In this document: positions 11,794-23,739 of the stretch, in pieces | Position numbering within the stretch: the stretch's first letter is position 1 | Layout: each line of letters begins with the position of its first letter | Assembly: GCA_039881145.1 (NCBI GenBank) | Contig: JAYKKI010000091.1 | Coordinates: forward strand, 1,550,001-1,614,000 | Source: Druceiella hillmani | Taxonomy: Eukaryota > Arthropoda > Insecta > Lepidoptera > Hepialidae | Length of the DNA: 64,000 nt | Reading direction: 5' to 3' | Translations under genes and position numbers: made by a program | Notes under the pieces: model-generated | Told to the model about the DNA's origin: nothing | Database searches by the model: none | Seen by the model: only the letters and a program-made list of their open reading frames with translations

Positions 11794-12331
11794 GTGCCAC
11801 ACAACTACATGCCAACTTTATTCAATTATACTTTATTTCAATATCTCAATAACAAAAATATCAATTTTAAATTGATTTGAGTAGGTCTTTAACTGTTTAC
11901 AATAAAAGACCTTAACATCATAACACAATATACCCAATATATGTGTGTTTGGTTGGGTTTGTAGGAATTTTAAGGAATGATGACTTAAATCATTCTGAAT
12001 ATTTTTGACTACCCTAAATACCAGAAGAAAAGATATTGCCTAGTTTTGTAGACTCGATATTTCATTGTATCAATAGAGAATGAAATAATCGGTTACAGAA
12101 TAAAAAACGATAAAATAAGCTGTGAAAATTTTTTAAAAAATATGATTTCAAATAAATTGTTCACTTTGCGCGGTTGATACCCCAAAAAGTAAGAGAGACA
12201 TTTAAATTATTTAAAAAAAAACTTCTCTATATTATGCCCTTTTTACTGAATCATGTGACAACTTGCAAATTTTTATTGTCGCAAGTTTGCTTTCCGCTTG
12301 TGTTGTAAGTTGGCATGTAGTTGTGTGGCAC
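11794..12331. mobile_element. Non-autonomous TIR transposon, 538 bp
   Basis: GTGCCACACAACTACATGCC at 11794 and its exact reverse complement ending at 12331 form terminal inverted repeats of at least 25 bp without mismatch (…CCAACTT on the left, AAGTTGG… on the right). The interior is non-coding and carries a second, subterminal inverted pair, ACTTGC / GCAAGT, near 12262-12288. Perfect TIRs imply fairly recent mobility. Flanks are TTAAT on the left and TTATT on the right, so a short A/T target duplication is possible but not proven. Superfamily unknown. Confidence 0.8.
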
Positions 12332-12529
12332 TTATTGCACACAATTGCAAGTCCTCCTTCGCGTTAAATAAAAACTTCTTTAATATTACTGTCGAACTTC
12401 TTCTCGTTGAAGGTAGGGCTATCTGAATCTAAATGTTATAGTTGCGGATTCGAACCGTGACTACAAGAATATAATTTTCATATATAGGCTCACAAAAGGA
12501 AACTCAACTGAATGCGAAAATTGTATCAG

Positions 12530-13310
12530 AAACACTTTAATAATCGAAGAACTTATAACGAACCAATATTCCGGAATACATTTATTCGACTCGTAGAAAC
12601 AGAAAATTCAAACTTTCGAGAACATATTACATCAACTCGATAATACGAAATTGAGGTAAACGAGGCGATATGGGACTTCTAGCGATTAGTGTGACAAAAG
12701 TTGCAGAAGATTAAATTTGTTAACCTATTAAGAATGAAGCTTCTCACACGCAAGAATAGATAGAAAAAAAATCTTCTAATTCTTCTCATAGAAGAATTAG
12801 AAGATTTCGATTCAATTTTTTGCTGCTTTATCGTTTTACAAATATGTTAAACGCAGATATTAAAGAACCTACTTTTTTTAAAGAAAATTCTTTGAAGCGA
12901 TGAATTAAAAGTTAACAATGGTGGCACAACAAATTTCCAAAACCTTCTTTTTTTTAAAACAAAAAGACTGACACTCACGCAAGAAGAAGCAAGTGTCGTA
13001 CTAAGAATCTGTAATGTCAATGTTTAGACGGGTGTAATCGCCGGAACATTCATTAAGCCACATTACTTTCCCGTAAATTTGGATGGAGAAAGTTATTTGA
13101 GATTTTTAGCGAACGCCTTATTTGTTTTATTAAAGGGTATGCCATTAAATTTTAGTACAGATATGATATCAAATCAATGGATATTTCCCAAATTACGCAA
13201 GGCCCCTGTGGTCCCACACTATTTGTATATAAATCATTGAAATAGGCGAATCAGTGGAATTGGATCTATATTGTGGCTAGCAACGTCACCAGGTCACCAT
13301 CTGTTTATAA
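12530..13310 (+). pseudogene. Tc1/mariner-type (IS630-like) transposase relic
   Basis: Decayed cut-and-paste transposase. The N-terminal helix-turn-helix region is recognisable as NRRTYNEPIFRNTFIRLVET (from about 12541), in the place of the family's PNR..P...TF.RL..T block. Further on, in another frame, GVIAGTFIKPHYFPVNLDG, ESYLRFLANALFVLLKGMPL and NRRIS-GIGSILW (about 13029-13275) follow the order IGP.FF...LNG..YL.FL...L..LLE.VPL … NRWIGR.GP..WP of this insect family. The QHDGAPPH catalytic Asp block between them is degraded, and stops and frameshifts are frequent. Non-functional. No TIRs found. Confidence 0.65.
12769..12807. repeat. 18-bp perfect hairpin, 3-nt loop
   Basis: AAATCTTCTAATTCTTCT and AGAAGAATTAGAAGATTT pair without mismatch around CAT. 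It interrupts the decayed mariner-type transposase, so it probably arose after that element died. Confidence 0.9.
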
Positions 13311-16300
13311 ATCTAAAGCAATACTAATGAATTTTGCAGTCACTATTTTTACAACTTTATTATTAAAATAATAATATGTGAGTTTATACTTCGCAAATCT
13401 AGCATCGGAACCATTATCAAAACGGTTACTGATTACAAAACTGAAATAATACACTGAAGTTTTAACATTCCGAAATTCTGATGAACAGAAATAACTGTTT
13501 GATGCGAAGAATCTACCAAGCCTCAATTTTGAGAAAATGACTACTAACCTAATTCAATTGCGAATTGTACCTGCCTTTTAAAGTGTAATTGAGGACAACT
13601 GTAGCAAATCGACAAAAATAGTTAAAAATAAAAACTTAATCAAATAACCTGTTCTGTATACGAAAATATCAACAAAAACAATAGTGTTTGCATGTTACGA
13701 CGTAAAGCTTTCTGATTGATGTTAACTGTCACATGACTGAATTTGTAATTTTGCTAAATTTATTTTCTAAAAATAAAAATAATCTTTGCTTTTAATAATA
13801 TTTTGTTTTTGGTATCTCCATATTATGATTAATCATTATAAATTACAATCCATACGATTTAATTTTAGTGGAAACTAGTCTATTGTTAAATATTATAAGC
13901 ATGAAGCATGGACAACAATGAAGCATAACATGAAGCAAGACCTTAGATCTAATGTTCAACACATTAGATCTAAGAAACCATAAAATAGTCATCACTAATC
14001 ACCGAGTATTGAAATATGGCTGTCAATTGGTAAAACAGCTACAGATTAGCAATTATTACTATAAATTTTAAATTTCTATTTTGATATTAAATTTTTTCCT
14101 ATTAATAATATTGCCATCTCCAAATAGTTTCATGCTTTAACTTAATATTGGACGTAGAATACGTCTTTCGACTTTAAACCGGAGTGCCACGCTTAATTCT
14201 TGAATGTACAGAAATATGTTGATCATGAAAACATTAGTAATTAGAAAACTGTTAATAATAGATTTTAATACGGTTTATACTTATAGCCTCAACATTTAAT
14301 ACTAATTATGACATCACATTTCGAACTACAAAAATTTTGCAAATGTTACAAAATGTCCAAAAGATGAAAAATATTTACTAAAATAACTATAAAAAAAGTT
14401 AATAGAAGGAAAATTACCATTTTTTTGTATTTAGGACTATTAATTTAACTATTTGTTTTTATATGCCTATTTTTATCTTAAAATGGCTAGTGTCACATTA
14501 CATTTTCATCAATTAGAAGGAAATAATTGCGTGAATTGTAAGGCCGTCGCACTACGACAAAAATAGCACATTGCACAGATTTGTACATTACTCACAATAT
14601 TGCAACTCTTACGGTAAATATTACTGTGAAAATGTATATAATAACCAAAAAAAACAAGAAATTAACTTGACATTTTTAAGTTTTTGTCTAATTATTCTCG
14701 AAAATTTCGTCTCTTTCAAGCAGCATGAAAATGCCAATTACTGATATACAGCTGATAACCAGGTGCTTTACCCTATGTACCATCTTTATATACGACTTAC
14801 TACCCGCGTCATCTAGTAGACAGTGACAATGTACCTTCAGAATATAAATAAATAATAGCAGTGATAACAAATCGCCATACTATCCGATTTTTATTCTGTG
14901 AACGATTGCTTAGAGATTGCTCTGAAAATGTGATAATCAGATGAAACAAGTTGAAGCGTTTATTTTGAAATAAGTGAGTATAGCATTGTTATGAAGAAAA
15001 TAAGCACGATCCTGTTACCTATTTATTTCGTCTGTTAGTCGATCTAACTGCCTACACTAAATTTCTGTATTCACCCTCTTTCTTAAGCAACTCCCAATGT
15101 ATAACGTTTTTATATTCCACAGCTTTTTTTTCTTTGGGTCTTTTTCCAGTTTATACGAATGCATCTTTATTAAACCGCGACTGCAATTGAGCCCCTTACC
15201 CAATTACAGAATAGTTAGTCCAGGATCTTCTTCAATTGCATATGTCAATCCTTTAGCAGCATTTAAATTTTCTTATAGCACGATAATAGCGTCCTTTTTC
15301 AATTTAAGTCCACTTATTTTAATACTGTTGAGAATCTTTGTAGTTATTTTTTGTTCAATTTAACATTATCTGACAAAACTGTATCTATGCTTCTACGTGT
15401 CAATGCTGACTTCGCCATTAGGGATCTTTTCAAATACAGCCAAATTAATTTTTAGATAAATCTCATGTTTTAAGGTCAGTATAGCTTTCCCATATATGGA
15501 GTCTGAAGACATATAATATTTCAAGTGCTCATATACGAAATTTATCAGAGAAATATGGAAATGTTTTTTAAATCATCCACCCACATTTAAAGATTTAAAA
15601 TTTCCACAAAATAAATAAATTCCATATTATTTAAAGAAACAAATAAGAACAGTTGACTTTTGTTTTCGATGGAGAAAGGTTACCAAGTTTAAAAAATTAT
15701 TGTGTTAAAACAATTTGAATATGATCAAGGTTAATTGATGGTAAAAATAAGCAATCGTATTGTCTCATTTTTACCTTGACAATAAAATGAAAAAATAATC
15801 AATTTATCAAAATTATACTATTCTTCTTGAATTGATGCAACGCACATACTTCTTCTTACACATAATATGCATACTCGTATATCAGAACAAAGTTCAGTTT
15901 TATAAGGCTTTATAGTTTCGTTTTAATGATGACAGCAAACAAAATTGTAACTTTTGTAAACATTTTTCAAATTCCAAATGTATCATCGATAATAATCAGC
16001 GTAATTAATTTTATCAAGTAATAAATAAAATAGGTATAAGAATTGGATCACATACTAACGGACAGACCAATTTATAAAATTCAAAATTTCACATGTATAA
16101 AGACAGACAGCTTCCGCATCTGACTCCGTTTATCGATTATTGCTCATGTCATGTAACTGTGATAATTATGGTGAATGTCAAAATAAAACTTGTAATCCTA
16201 CATAAGAACCAATATGAATCCTTAAAATGTTTCACAGCTCATAACGTTGGCTTCTTCTTGAAACGACTCCTAACAATGAGACGCTTCATATCCATACTTT

Positions 16301-16322
16301 CTCGAAATTGTGCTTATATATT

Positions 16323-16353
<31 letters not shown>

Positions 16354-17204
16354 GCAATCGCCTAGTTTATAAAATAATTATAGATTCAATTGTCAATTTG
16401 ACATCATATAACAAACATATTGTAAAGTGTCAAGTATCAAAATGAATTGTCATTTATCTTTACGAAAAAACAAAGTATAATTTCTTAATTAACTCAGCAC
16501 ACTTCACTTAAATATTACAATGATATTAACTAGTCAGTTAAGGGAATAAGGTAAAAAGATTTTCATTTAATTCGATACATATGCTTACTTTTATCATATA
16601 TTAATTTTCTAAGTACGCTGGCGTACGGTGTTTCGGGAAATCCATAGTATTTGAATATTATTTTGTATAGGTGTATAAAATATTTAAAATACAAATTATT
16701 TTGTTCTAGAATGTATTTCTACCCTTAACTAAATTTTATCCTAAGGGCTTTGCCAGTATTATAATTGTATTCGGCATATACTAAAATCACGTACAAATGT
16801 TCGCTCGCACTAAAAAACGACAAACGACAAATTCACTATTTCAACTGACTCGATGGTCGACTCGTGAATTATGGATGTTGAAGATTTTCAAATGGCAGTA
16901 ATTTTTATTTACGAATTGTAGTCAAAGTCGACCTTGAAGTTGATCTTTTATCCTTTTCTTTTTTATAACTTTCTTTTGTAAAACTATGCAAATGAAAGTA
17001 AAATTCACAATCGATCGCTAAGTAGGGTATTTATCCATTGTTGCCACATTTCTTAAGTCTATCAAAATAAAGATGCATTTCTACGTTAATTACTTATGAC
17101 AATTTTGAAATTTCTAAAAAAAAGTGGTAAGATTAAAAAAAAGATAGATGTGTAGCAATCTACCCATGATGCACTATTACGGATTGAAATGCTGCTATTT
17201 ATTA
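13311..17204. other. AT-rich DNA with minor repeats, no gene recognised
   Basis: Frames at 13305-13526 (minus), 14688-14870 (minus), 15097-15363 (plus) and 16093-16365 (plus) show no domain I recognise; the last ends in a TA microsatellite (about 16329-16352). A short inverted repeat, GTACG CTGG CGTAC, lies near 16615-16628. Nothing else supported. Confidence 0.5.
13952..13984. repeat. 14-bp perfect hairpin, 5-nt loop
   Basis: CTTAGATCTAATGT TCAAC ACATTAGATCTAAG. It follows a short run of GAAGCAT-like repeats (about 13901-13938). Confidence 0.9.
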
Positions 17205-17226
17205 TAGTGAAATATATATGTACATA

Positions 17227-17259
<33 letters not shown>

Positions 17260-17263
17260 GTAA

Positions 17264-17330
<67 letters not shown>
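17205..17330. repeat. (TA)n microsatellite
   Basis: Alternating TA with a few G interruptions (ATGTAC, ATGTAAATATG) for about 125 bp. It is one of eleven TA arrays in the window. Confidence 0.95.
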
Positions 17331-17331
<1 letters not shown>

Positions 17332-17678
17332 TGAAGGACAATAAATAATTTTGTCCCTGTTACTTTCCCCAATTTTTTTTTATTTTTTACTTCAATTTAT
17401 CTGGTTTACATAAAATTATAGAGAACTACCTCTCTATTCCACGTTATTATATCAAATACTTCAAACGATATAGACTCATGACAGACTAAAGGAGTAGAAG
17501 AATTATAATCTATATGCAAAAAATAAAATCACTAAAGCATTAACTTCAATTAGTCTAAAAAAGATCGACCAGAATTCCTGTATACACAGATTTAACTTAC
17601 AGAAACTAGCGCATGTGTATTTTTAATAATGATGAAAAATTAATAATTATACAGCGCGGTGCGATCTTTTGTGCAATA

Positions 17679-17728
17679 TCTTTTTTACTCACAACTACAG
17701 GTGTCTTTTTTACTCACAACTACAGGTG
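17679..17728. repeat. 25-bp exact tandem duplication
   Basis: The 25-bp unit beginning TCTTTTTTACTCACAACTAC and ending AGGTG occurs twice in direct succession (17679-17703 and 17704-17728). Each copy carries a CAGGTG E-box core. It lies about 130 bp before a GC-rich, regulatory-looking island. Confidence 0.9.
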
Positions 17729-17859
17729 ACATATTGACCACATGCGGCGATCAAAGCTGTATCACAAAACGAATTGTAATTAGATAGGAAAAGGGGGGTG
17801 AAGCCGTAACTGTACTTCCTCTGCAAAAATCAAAGCGGTCTCACGGAATGCACCGGGGC

Positions 17860-17965
17860 GCATCTAATTATGTCACACACAGACTGTTGCGTGACACCGC
17901 CCTTAGTCATTCGCGGACCGTAGTTTGTGCGCTGCTGTTTGAGCGCTTTTGACTCCCTTGTTACG
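17860..17965. promoter_or_regulatory. GC-rich island with homeodomain-type and palindromic motifs
   Basis: In AT-rich surroundings this block contains CATCTAATTATGTCAC (a TAATTA homeodomain core) and an inverted pair TGTCAC … GTGACA about 20 bp apart. It has no open coding signal. Composition and motif content fit a conserved cis-regulatory element, which is inference only. Confidence 0.3.
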
Positions 17966-18944
17966 CTGTGAAATACTTTAGTTGTGGAATCGTTAAAAAT
18001 GTGAATATTTTGTTTGGTTTGATTTCACAATGGTCAATCTTTTAATAAACCAGAATGAACTGTAACTGAACTGAAACCTTTTATACTGTCAAATAAACCA
18101 GAATGACAAAATAACAAAACCAACAATAGATTAAAAATATATCTTACTTATTCCAATTTCCTGTAGCTATATTCCTGCAGCGTCTACAGAGTCAGTCTTT
18201 TTGTTATTTTTGGCATGCGCAACACTTCACGATTAATTTTTAGAGACATCATTTACATTCTGACGCCAATATGACACGCGTTAATATACACATTTTATCT
18301 TTACATTTTTTCTCTTCTTTGTTTACGTCCATATTTCTTCTTAGTATTTTTTCCAAGGGGAACACTAGATTTTCTAAATATTTTATTGTCTCAAAATATT
18401 AACGACGGAGGCTTCTATTTCTTAGCAACCTTTCTTTTCAACTGATAGTGATAGTTGAATGTTATAAATTATAAAACTAAGCAAATAGAGCATTATAAAA
18501 ATGTACAATAGCAGTTAATCAAAAGGTCACCACTAAACTGAATTATTATCGCTATGCAGAATCGTCAAAAATTGCTTAAAACAACTAAACAGATTAATAC
18601 GTAATGTATACGAAATGTGTTGATGGGACACTCATAAGAAAATATCGATCAAAAATATCACAAATTTGTGGAAAAAATTCATCAAAAAGTAAAATATTTT
18701 AATACTAGAAATCGCACTAAAATATTTTACTTTCTATTCTGAACTACGTAATCGTTTGTTAGGGATTTAGATCCAAGGATAATAAACTTAATCAACCAAA
18801 AAAATATTAACTAAATGAAAATTGTAAATTGAAATTTCTATTTCATTTCAATTACTTCTTTCAAAAACTCCAAACATCACCCTCAATAGTCGATGCGCAT
18901 CATTCTACGTATTCAAGGCGTTCTTAATTTTTGAGACCCTCTTC
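17966..18944. other. AT-rich DNA with one hairpin
   Basis: No gene recognised. It contains the perfect inverted repeat at 18686-18733, listed separately. Confidence 0.5.
18686..18733. repeat. 16-bp perfect inverted repeat
   Basis: AAAGTAAAATATTTTA and TAAAATATTTTACTTT pair exactly around a 16-nt loop. Each arm also contains the smaller palindrome AAAATATTTT. Confidence 0.9.
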
Positions 18945-19085
18945 ACGAGGTAACCGAACTACATAGTTAAAAACCGTTGATGACCTGGGACGGCAACCTT
19001 TGCGCAAGTCAGGTGAGCGGGTCGTACACCGGGCGCACCGGATCCGACGGTCGTCTAACAATAACCCAACGACAGAACGAAGATG
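18945..19085. other. GC-rich island of unknown nature
   Basis: A sharply GC-rich segment (GCGGGTCGTACACCGGGCGC and neighbours). On the plus strand it holds a donor-like CAG|GTGAGC near 19010-19018. On the minus strand it reads GVRPAHLTCAKVAVPGHQRF without a stop for about 30 codons, which could be a short exon or a decayed repeat. I cannot choose between exon, regulatory element and repeat. Confidence 0.3.
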
Positions 19086-20439
19086 CATTCAACAGTGAAA
19101 TCACTGCATTCATATGAAAGAGAGCTTTCATTAGAACCTATGTATTACGGTAGAATGAATAATTTATAGTTATTCGTTCTTATTAATTATATCTCCCATA
19201 ACCTATGCGAGGGAAAAATATGCTATTTTATAATTTTCGTTGTGTATCATTTCTTCCGCTCATTATTATTCATTGTTACCTTACATTTAAAAGTATTTTT
19301 GTCATTTCTTGAATATACTTATATCTACTTGTTTAGATAAAATTGGAAGTAAATTACGCTGGATTTAGTACAAAATAAAGTAATTGTAAAAAAGCCAACT
19401 AATATTTATACATTTATATACGTATCACGATAATTTTTTTCGATATTTCCACTAAAGTGCGAGTAAATTACATTAAATCTATTAAGAAATACACGAAGCA
19501 ATTATTAAACAGCCAACAAATAGTTGTGTATAATTTATTAGATATTTTCTCTATTTTTATAACTTTAATTTAACTACATTGTACCGAAAATATTTTAGTA
19601 TGGGATGTTTTTATCTATTTTGAATGTCATTTTAAGAAAAATTTTAAAATATTAAAAAAATGATTTTGATTTATTAAAAAATGTATGTATCGATATATAT
19701 TTTCCTAGGTTATAGACTTTCTATTGTATTAGGAACATGCTGCACTTTATTTTACCGCAACATGAAAGCTAGACGAAGACAATGAATAAAATATGTTACA
19801 TCAATAAAAAATAAAAGAAACCTCTTGACTTATTGTCAAATTTAATCGACGTCAAAGCAACGTTGTTTCGGTAACTTCTATAGAAAAGGTACTCCAGTAC
19901 GTTTCCTCTGGCGAACACAACCTGAGATAGCATTTCCAGACGTTAGAAACGCAGCAGTACTAGTTTAGTAGGTCTCAGATACGAGAGTAGGATTTCTATT
20001 AATATAACAGGCATGCATGCATGAAGTAAGGGTTATCCTAATTTTGCTCGTCTGTGTAAAACCAATACAAAAGGAAGGTTAGGAACGAGAGTAAGCTCTA
20101 CATTATATGGCTACATTATGGTGTCGATATTTGGCACTTTGACTATGTAATTTGGCATGCCAAGCTTGGATTCTTTTTCTTGAAATGCCTTTATTTTTCC
20201 ATCGCACAATAGAAGTTGCCTGCACTTTGATATTTCTTGACATCTTACACATTATTTTCTGGAACATAAAATACATAATTTTCAATGTTGTGACGTGGCT
20301 TGTTGATTGAAATAGCTTTTCTACACATGCGTCCCGGGCCACGTATGTGAAGTTGCAGGCATTTAAAACAAGTTTGCTTAGAAAGATTAACAGATAACGA
20401 CATTATACTTTTTTGTAAAGCTTTGGCACACATAGGTAC
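19086..20439. other. AT-rich DNA with unrecognised short frames
   Basis: Overlapping minus-strand frames at 20103-20342 and 20245-20433 contain cysteines (KQTCFKCLQLHIRGPG) but no complete zinc-finger spacing. Nothing else supported. Confidence 0.45.
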
Positions 20440-20570
20440 CTACTTGCGCTCCCCGCATCGCTGTTACGTAAACAAAATTACCATAACAGAGTGAGGGGGC
20501 GACCGCCGTCACCGGTACACAATGTGACATGCCATTATAATTTCTTGACGTTTGTCACTGGCCAAACACA
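20440..20570. promoter_or_regulatory. Island with bZIP and forkhead-type sites
   Basis: TTACGTAA (20464-20471) is a perfect PAR-bZIP/C/EBP half-site palindrome, as bound by Vrille/Pdp1-type factors. It overlaps GTAAACA (20468-20474), a forkhead core. GC-rich GGGGGCGACCGCCGTCACCG follows. The dense overlap suggests a regulatory element, but single matches of this length occur by chance. Confidence 0.3.
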
Positions 20571-21621
20571 TCGACTAGGAATGTTGCTTCTGGAATACAA
20601 ATATAATATATTTTAAATTGTTGTAAAATATAGGCATAGCATCATCAAAACTTGTATACGCACAAGTTAATTAACATAAATTGAACGAATCAAAATATTA
20701 TTTTGAGTGATTAGAATTTTATAAAAATTAAAATTCTTTCTCATAAATTTCAAGGTCTTTCCATCATCGAGTGTAATATATTAATTTGTAAAAACTCCTC
20801 CGAAAAAAATTTTAAAAACCTTTCTATCTGTACTAATTCATAAAAGTATTAAGCCTTTTTACAGATTCGTAAAAGTAGTATCTTGAAAGAAATAAATGTG
20901 TAAAAAAGTAATAAACTCACCAAAAACATAAATAGGAACAAGAGGCGAAATTATTTAAATACAGATGGTTATGTTAGCTTCGTAGATAAATGAATTAAGA
21001 TAAACAATGGATGTCAAGTTCTATTCAGTTTTTTAAAACTTAAAGAAAAATTATTCAGAAACAAAACATATTTCTTCCTTACTACTTAATTTTTGACTTC
21101 GTAAGTTTTCATTTTTCGTATAAAAATTGTGAATTATATGACAAATATGTGATGCTGTAGGTATTACTTGGCGGATTGCATATTGAAATTTGAAAGTTGG
21201 CAATCAGTTCCCACGCAGCCTCCGAAATTATAATATTTAGAGCAAATTCAACTATTGATAAATAATATGACTACGAAATTCAAATTTACCAATAAGCTAA
21301 CCATTAGGGAAATAATGTAAGCTGTCAGTAAGTAATTCTTACTTTTACGTATCGGTCTATAATTATTTCTGTGTTATACAGTAACAATTGTAAGAATGAA
21401 GAAATATTAATTATCTATCGAAAGATATTAAATCAGCAATTGCAAGAAAAAGTTATCTACATATTTTATATTCACTTACATATTTAATAAGTTGATATCA
21501 CGGGAAAGTCCGATTTGAGACGACAATAAGTACCAAATAGCTTTTACCCAATAATACATGTAACTACTAGAGGAGATATTGAATATATTTGGCGTTAATT
21601 TTGTAGAAATGCATTATTCAT
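20571..21621. other. AT-rich DNA, nothing recognised
   Basis: No open frame, repeat or RNA structure that I can support. Confidence 0.5.
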
Positions 21622-21854
21622 AATTAAATGAAACTACGTGATGTAGTATTATTCCGACTTTCTTTAAGTTCTTTACCACGACCTAAGTTTCGTTGTATTA
21701 CAACATCTTCAGGTTTATTAGCAAAGATTGATCTATCTTTACTAATCTTTGCTAATAACCCACCTGAAGATGTAGTAATACAATGAAACCTAGGTCGTGG
21801 TAAAGAACTTAAAGAAAGTAGAAATAATACTACATCAGGTAGTTTCATTTAATT
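21622..21854. mobile_element. Fold-back element of two inverted Penelope-type ends
   Basis: Arms of about 108 bp pair almost perfectly around a loop of about 14 nt. Each arm, read outward, runs CCTGAAGATGTAGTAATACA, GAAACCTAGGTCGTGGTAAA, GAACTTAAAGAAAGT and TACTACATCA. The same order (GAAACCTAGG, then a degenerate GGTAAAGAA, then ACTACATCACGTAGTTCC) ends the Penelope-like element at 41877 on the minus strand, so the fold-back is two copies of that terminal sequence head to head. Penelope-like elements are known to carry inverted terminal copies. There is no coding potential. Confidence 0.75.
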
Positions 21855-22189
21855 GTACTAGAGGAGAGTAAAACTTAAAAATGAATCATTAAAACTGTCA
21901 TTCAGCTGCAAATTAATTGCACAACAAACATAATTACACAAAAGGAAATATTTACTACGAGCTAACACTGTTACTAAAATTAAAAGCTTACATTGCCACT
22001 TAGCTAGCTTAAGTTAAGTTACTAAACTTAGTTACTAAAAACGTACAGCTCGAGTACTGTTACAATTAAACAGCTATTATTGTTTGAACCTTCGCATCAT
22101 CGAAAATTAAAACTGCGTAACTATACCAATATAAGATTTGATAAATTATAGTTCTAAGTATATGATGCACAAAGGTACAATGACTCGCT
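21855..22189. other. AT-rich DNA, nothing recognised
   Basis: No gene or repeat recognised. Confidence 0.5.
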
Positions 22190-22400
22190 TGAACGAAGCA
22201 CGTGGGTGGCCGCCACGTGATCGGTTGACTGACAGCCACGACGCGAGTGAATCGACAGTATTTGGCGGAGATGGATCCCGGCATTGACAGGCGGTGAGAA
22301 TGCTCACGTGAATCATTCTCGGCCGAGTTTGAGAGAGACTCAGTACGTTAGTACAGGCACTCGTCTAATAAGCCTTTCATTTCGAAGGTGATGCTCGTGA
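22190..22400. promoter_or_regulatory. E-box cluster (three CACGTG) in a GC-rich island
   Basis: Perfect CACGTG palindromes occur at 22199-22204, 22214-22219 and 22305-22310. The first pair forms CACGTGG GTGGCCG CCACGTG, an extended inverted repeat. CACGTG is the core bound by bHLH-PAS or Myc-type factors such as Clock/Cycle. An ATG (22271) and a GGTGAG donor-like string (22292) are also present, so a promoter or first exon is possible. Three canonical sites in 112 bp is well above chance in AT-rich DNA. Confidence 0.4.
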
Positions 22401-23059
22401 GAAAGTGTGTCGACGTCAAGCTCGGGAGATATAACTATATACATTGGAAATAAACAGAGCTTAAATACAAGGCACTATGCACGCTTATAATTTCTTCACA
22501 CATACGCGAACGCCTCGCTCTATCCGTCGAACGTATTCCATAATATGTTCGACGGACTTACGTATATACCTAAATTTTGCACTACAGTAGATCTACACAA
22601 ACGCATAATCTCACATAGTAAATTCAAAATTAACATATTAAGTATTAAAATCGAAAGTACGTTTTCGTAGAAATAATATTACGGCAGAAACCACGGCTCG
22701 TTACTAGCGCGGTAGACAGTTATGGAATCGATATAATTATTTCCAAAACGATGTAGTATTTTGTTTAAATTCATTTTTTTATTATCGAAAAAAATGAATG
22801 CCATAATATAGAATATTTCAGTAATAATTAATTTAATAACACAACAATTAACAGGCAATGAACGTATGAAGACCTCACAAGAGAGAAAAAAATTTACACA
22901 TTAAAAGTAAAAAATACCATGACATTTTTTCATATCGTTAAATTCATAAAAATTAGTACTTTAGATAAAAATCGTCCAAACGTTTAATTTTATAGATAGA
23001 CTTATTCACAAAAATGAAATAGAAATTAAAATAAGGCAAACGCTAAATCAAAAAAATAG
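22401..23059. other. AT-rich DNA, nothing recognised
   Basis: A minor hairpin, TTCATTTTTTT … AAAAAAATGAA, lies at about 22770-22798. Otherwise nothing supported. Confidence 0.5.
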
Positions 23060-23716
23060 GGGCCATCAAACAAGCTTTGGACGTTCCCCATTTGGATAGT
23101 GCGATAAAAGCGGATACTAGTAGCAGGAAAAAATGGAAGATAGTAAAAATCTATCGAAAATTCTATGAGAAAACCGTTAACGACAAATACTTGATACCTA
23201 ACGTTTCAGACGTCCTAGATAAATTAGGACGCTAAATTAGGACTATTTTACGACCTTAGATTTAGTAGACGGATTTCCTTAAGTACAAATGAATGTTTAT
23301 ATATTCGTATTTTAAAATTGATCTCTACAAATCAGAAATGCTAACAGAAATGTTTGTAACGTATTCTTGTAGCGAGGTAGAGAAGAATAATAAAATGTAC
23401 TCTAGGTCAAGCTAAGCAAGTTTCGTTCAATAACCTACGTAGCATATTTTTTGGTGTGTTTTTAAGTCCAAAAGATATGCTCATAGCCTAGACTTTGAGA
23501 AAGAAAGAATTTATTTTGTCGAGATATGGGTGAAATTTTGCTATAGATACTGTACCATAATAAGGACTTCTTGGCTCAGTTTAACTGATCGTTTTCACAG
23601 GTATAACGTTGAAAGAAAATATGGCGAACAACCCCAGGATTCAAAAGAAATTACTGGCAATCGTACAGTCAATTAAATGGTTTCATCCATAATTGTCCGC
23701 GTACCCTTTAAATATA
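23060..23716 (+). pseudogene. Ty3/Gypsy pol relic, reverse transcriptase and RNase H part
   Basis: Left part of a decayed LTR-retrotransposon polyprotein. SRKKWKIVKIYRKFYEKT and VNDKYLIPNVSDVLDKLG (about 23130-23234) are the N-terminal RT block of Gypsy elements. IQKKLLAIVQSIKWFHP (about 23640-23690) is the RNase H block normally read as EKELLAIV..IK.F.PY. The YXDD region between them is unreadable. The frame is severed by a pogo-like element at 23717 and resumes at 26023. I could not identify a primer-binding site or LTR upstream. Not functional; described only as a degraded copy. Confidence 0.75.
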
Positions 23717-23739
23717 GAGTAAATGTGAGAGACATGCCG
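23717..23739 (+). repeat. Left TIR of the pogo-like element
   Basis: GAGTAAATGTGAGAGACATG followed by CCG; differs from the right TIR at positions 2, 12 and 17. Confidence 0.9.

Noticed and set aside
21624..21848. 74-codon minus-strand frame
   Set aside because: It runs through the fold-back palindrome and is open because both arms share codons.
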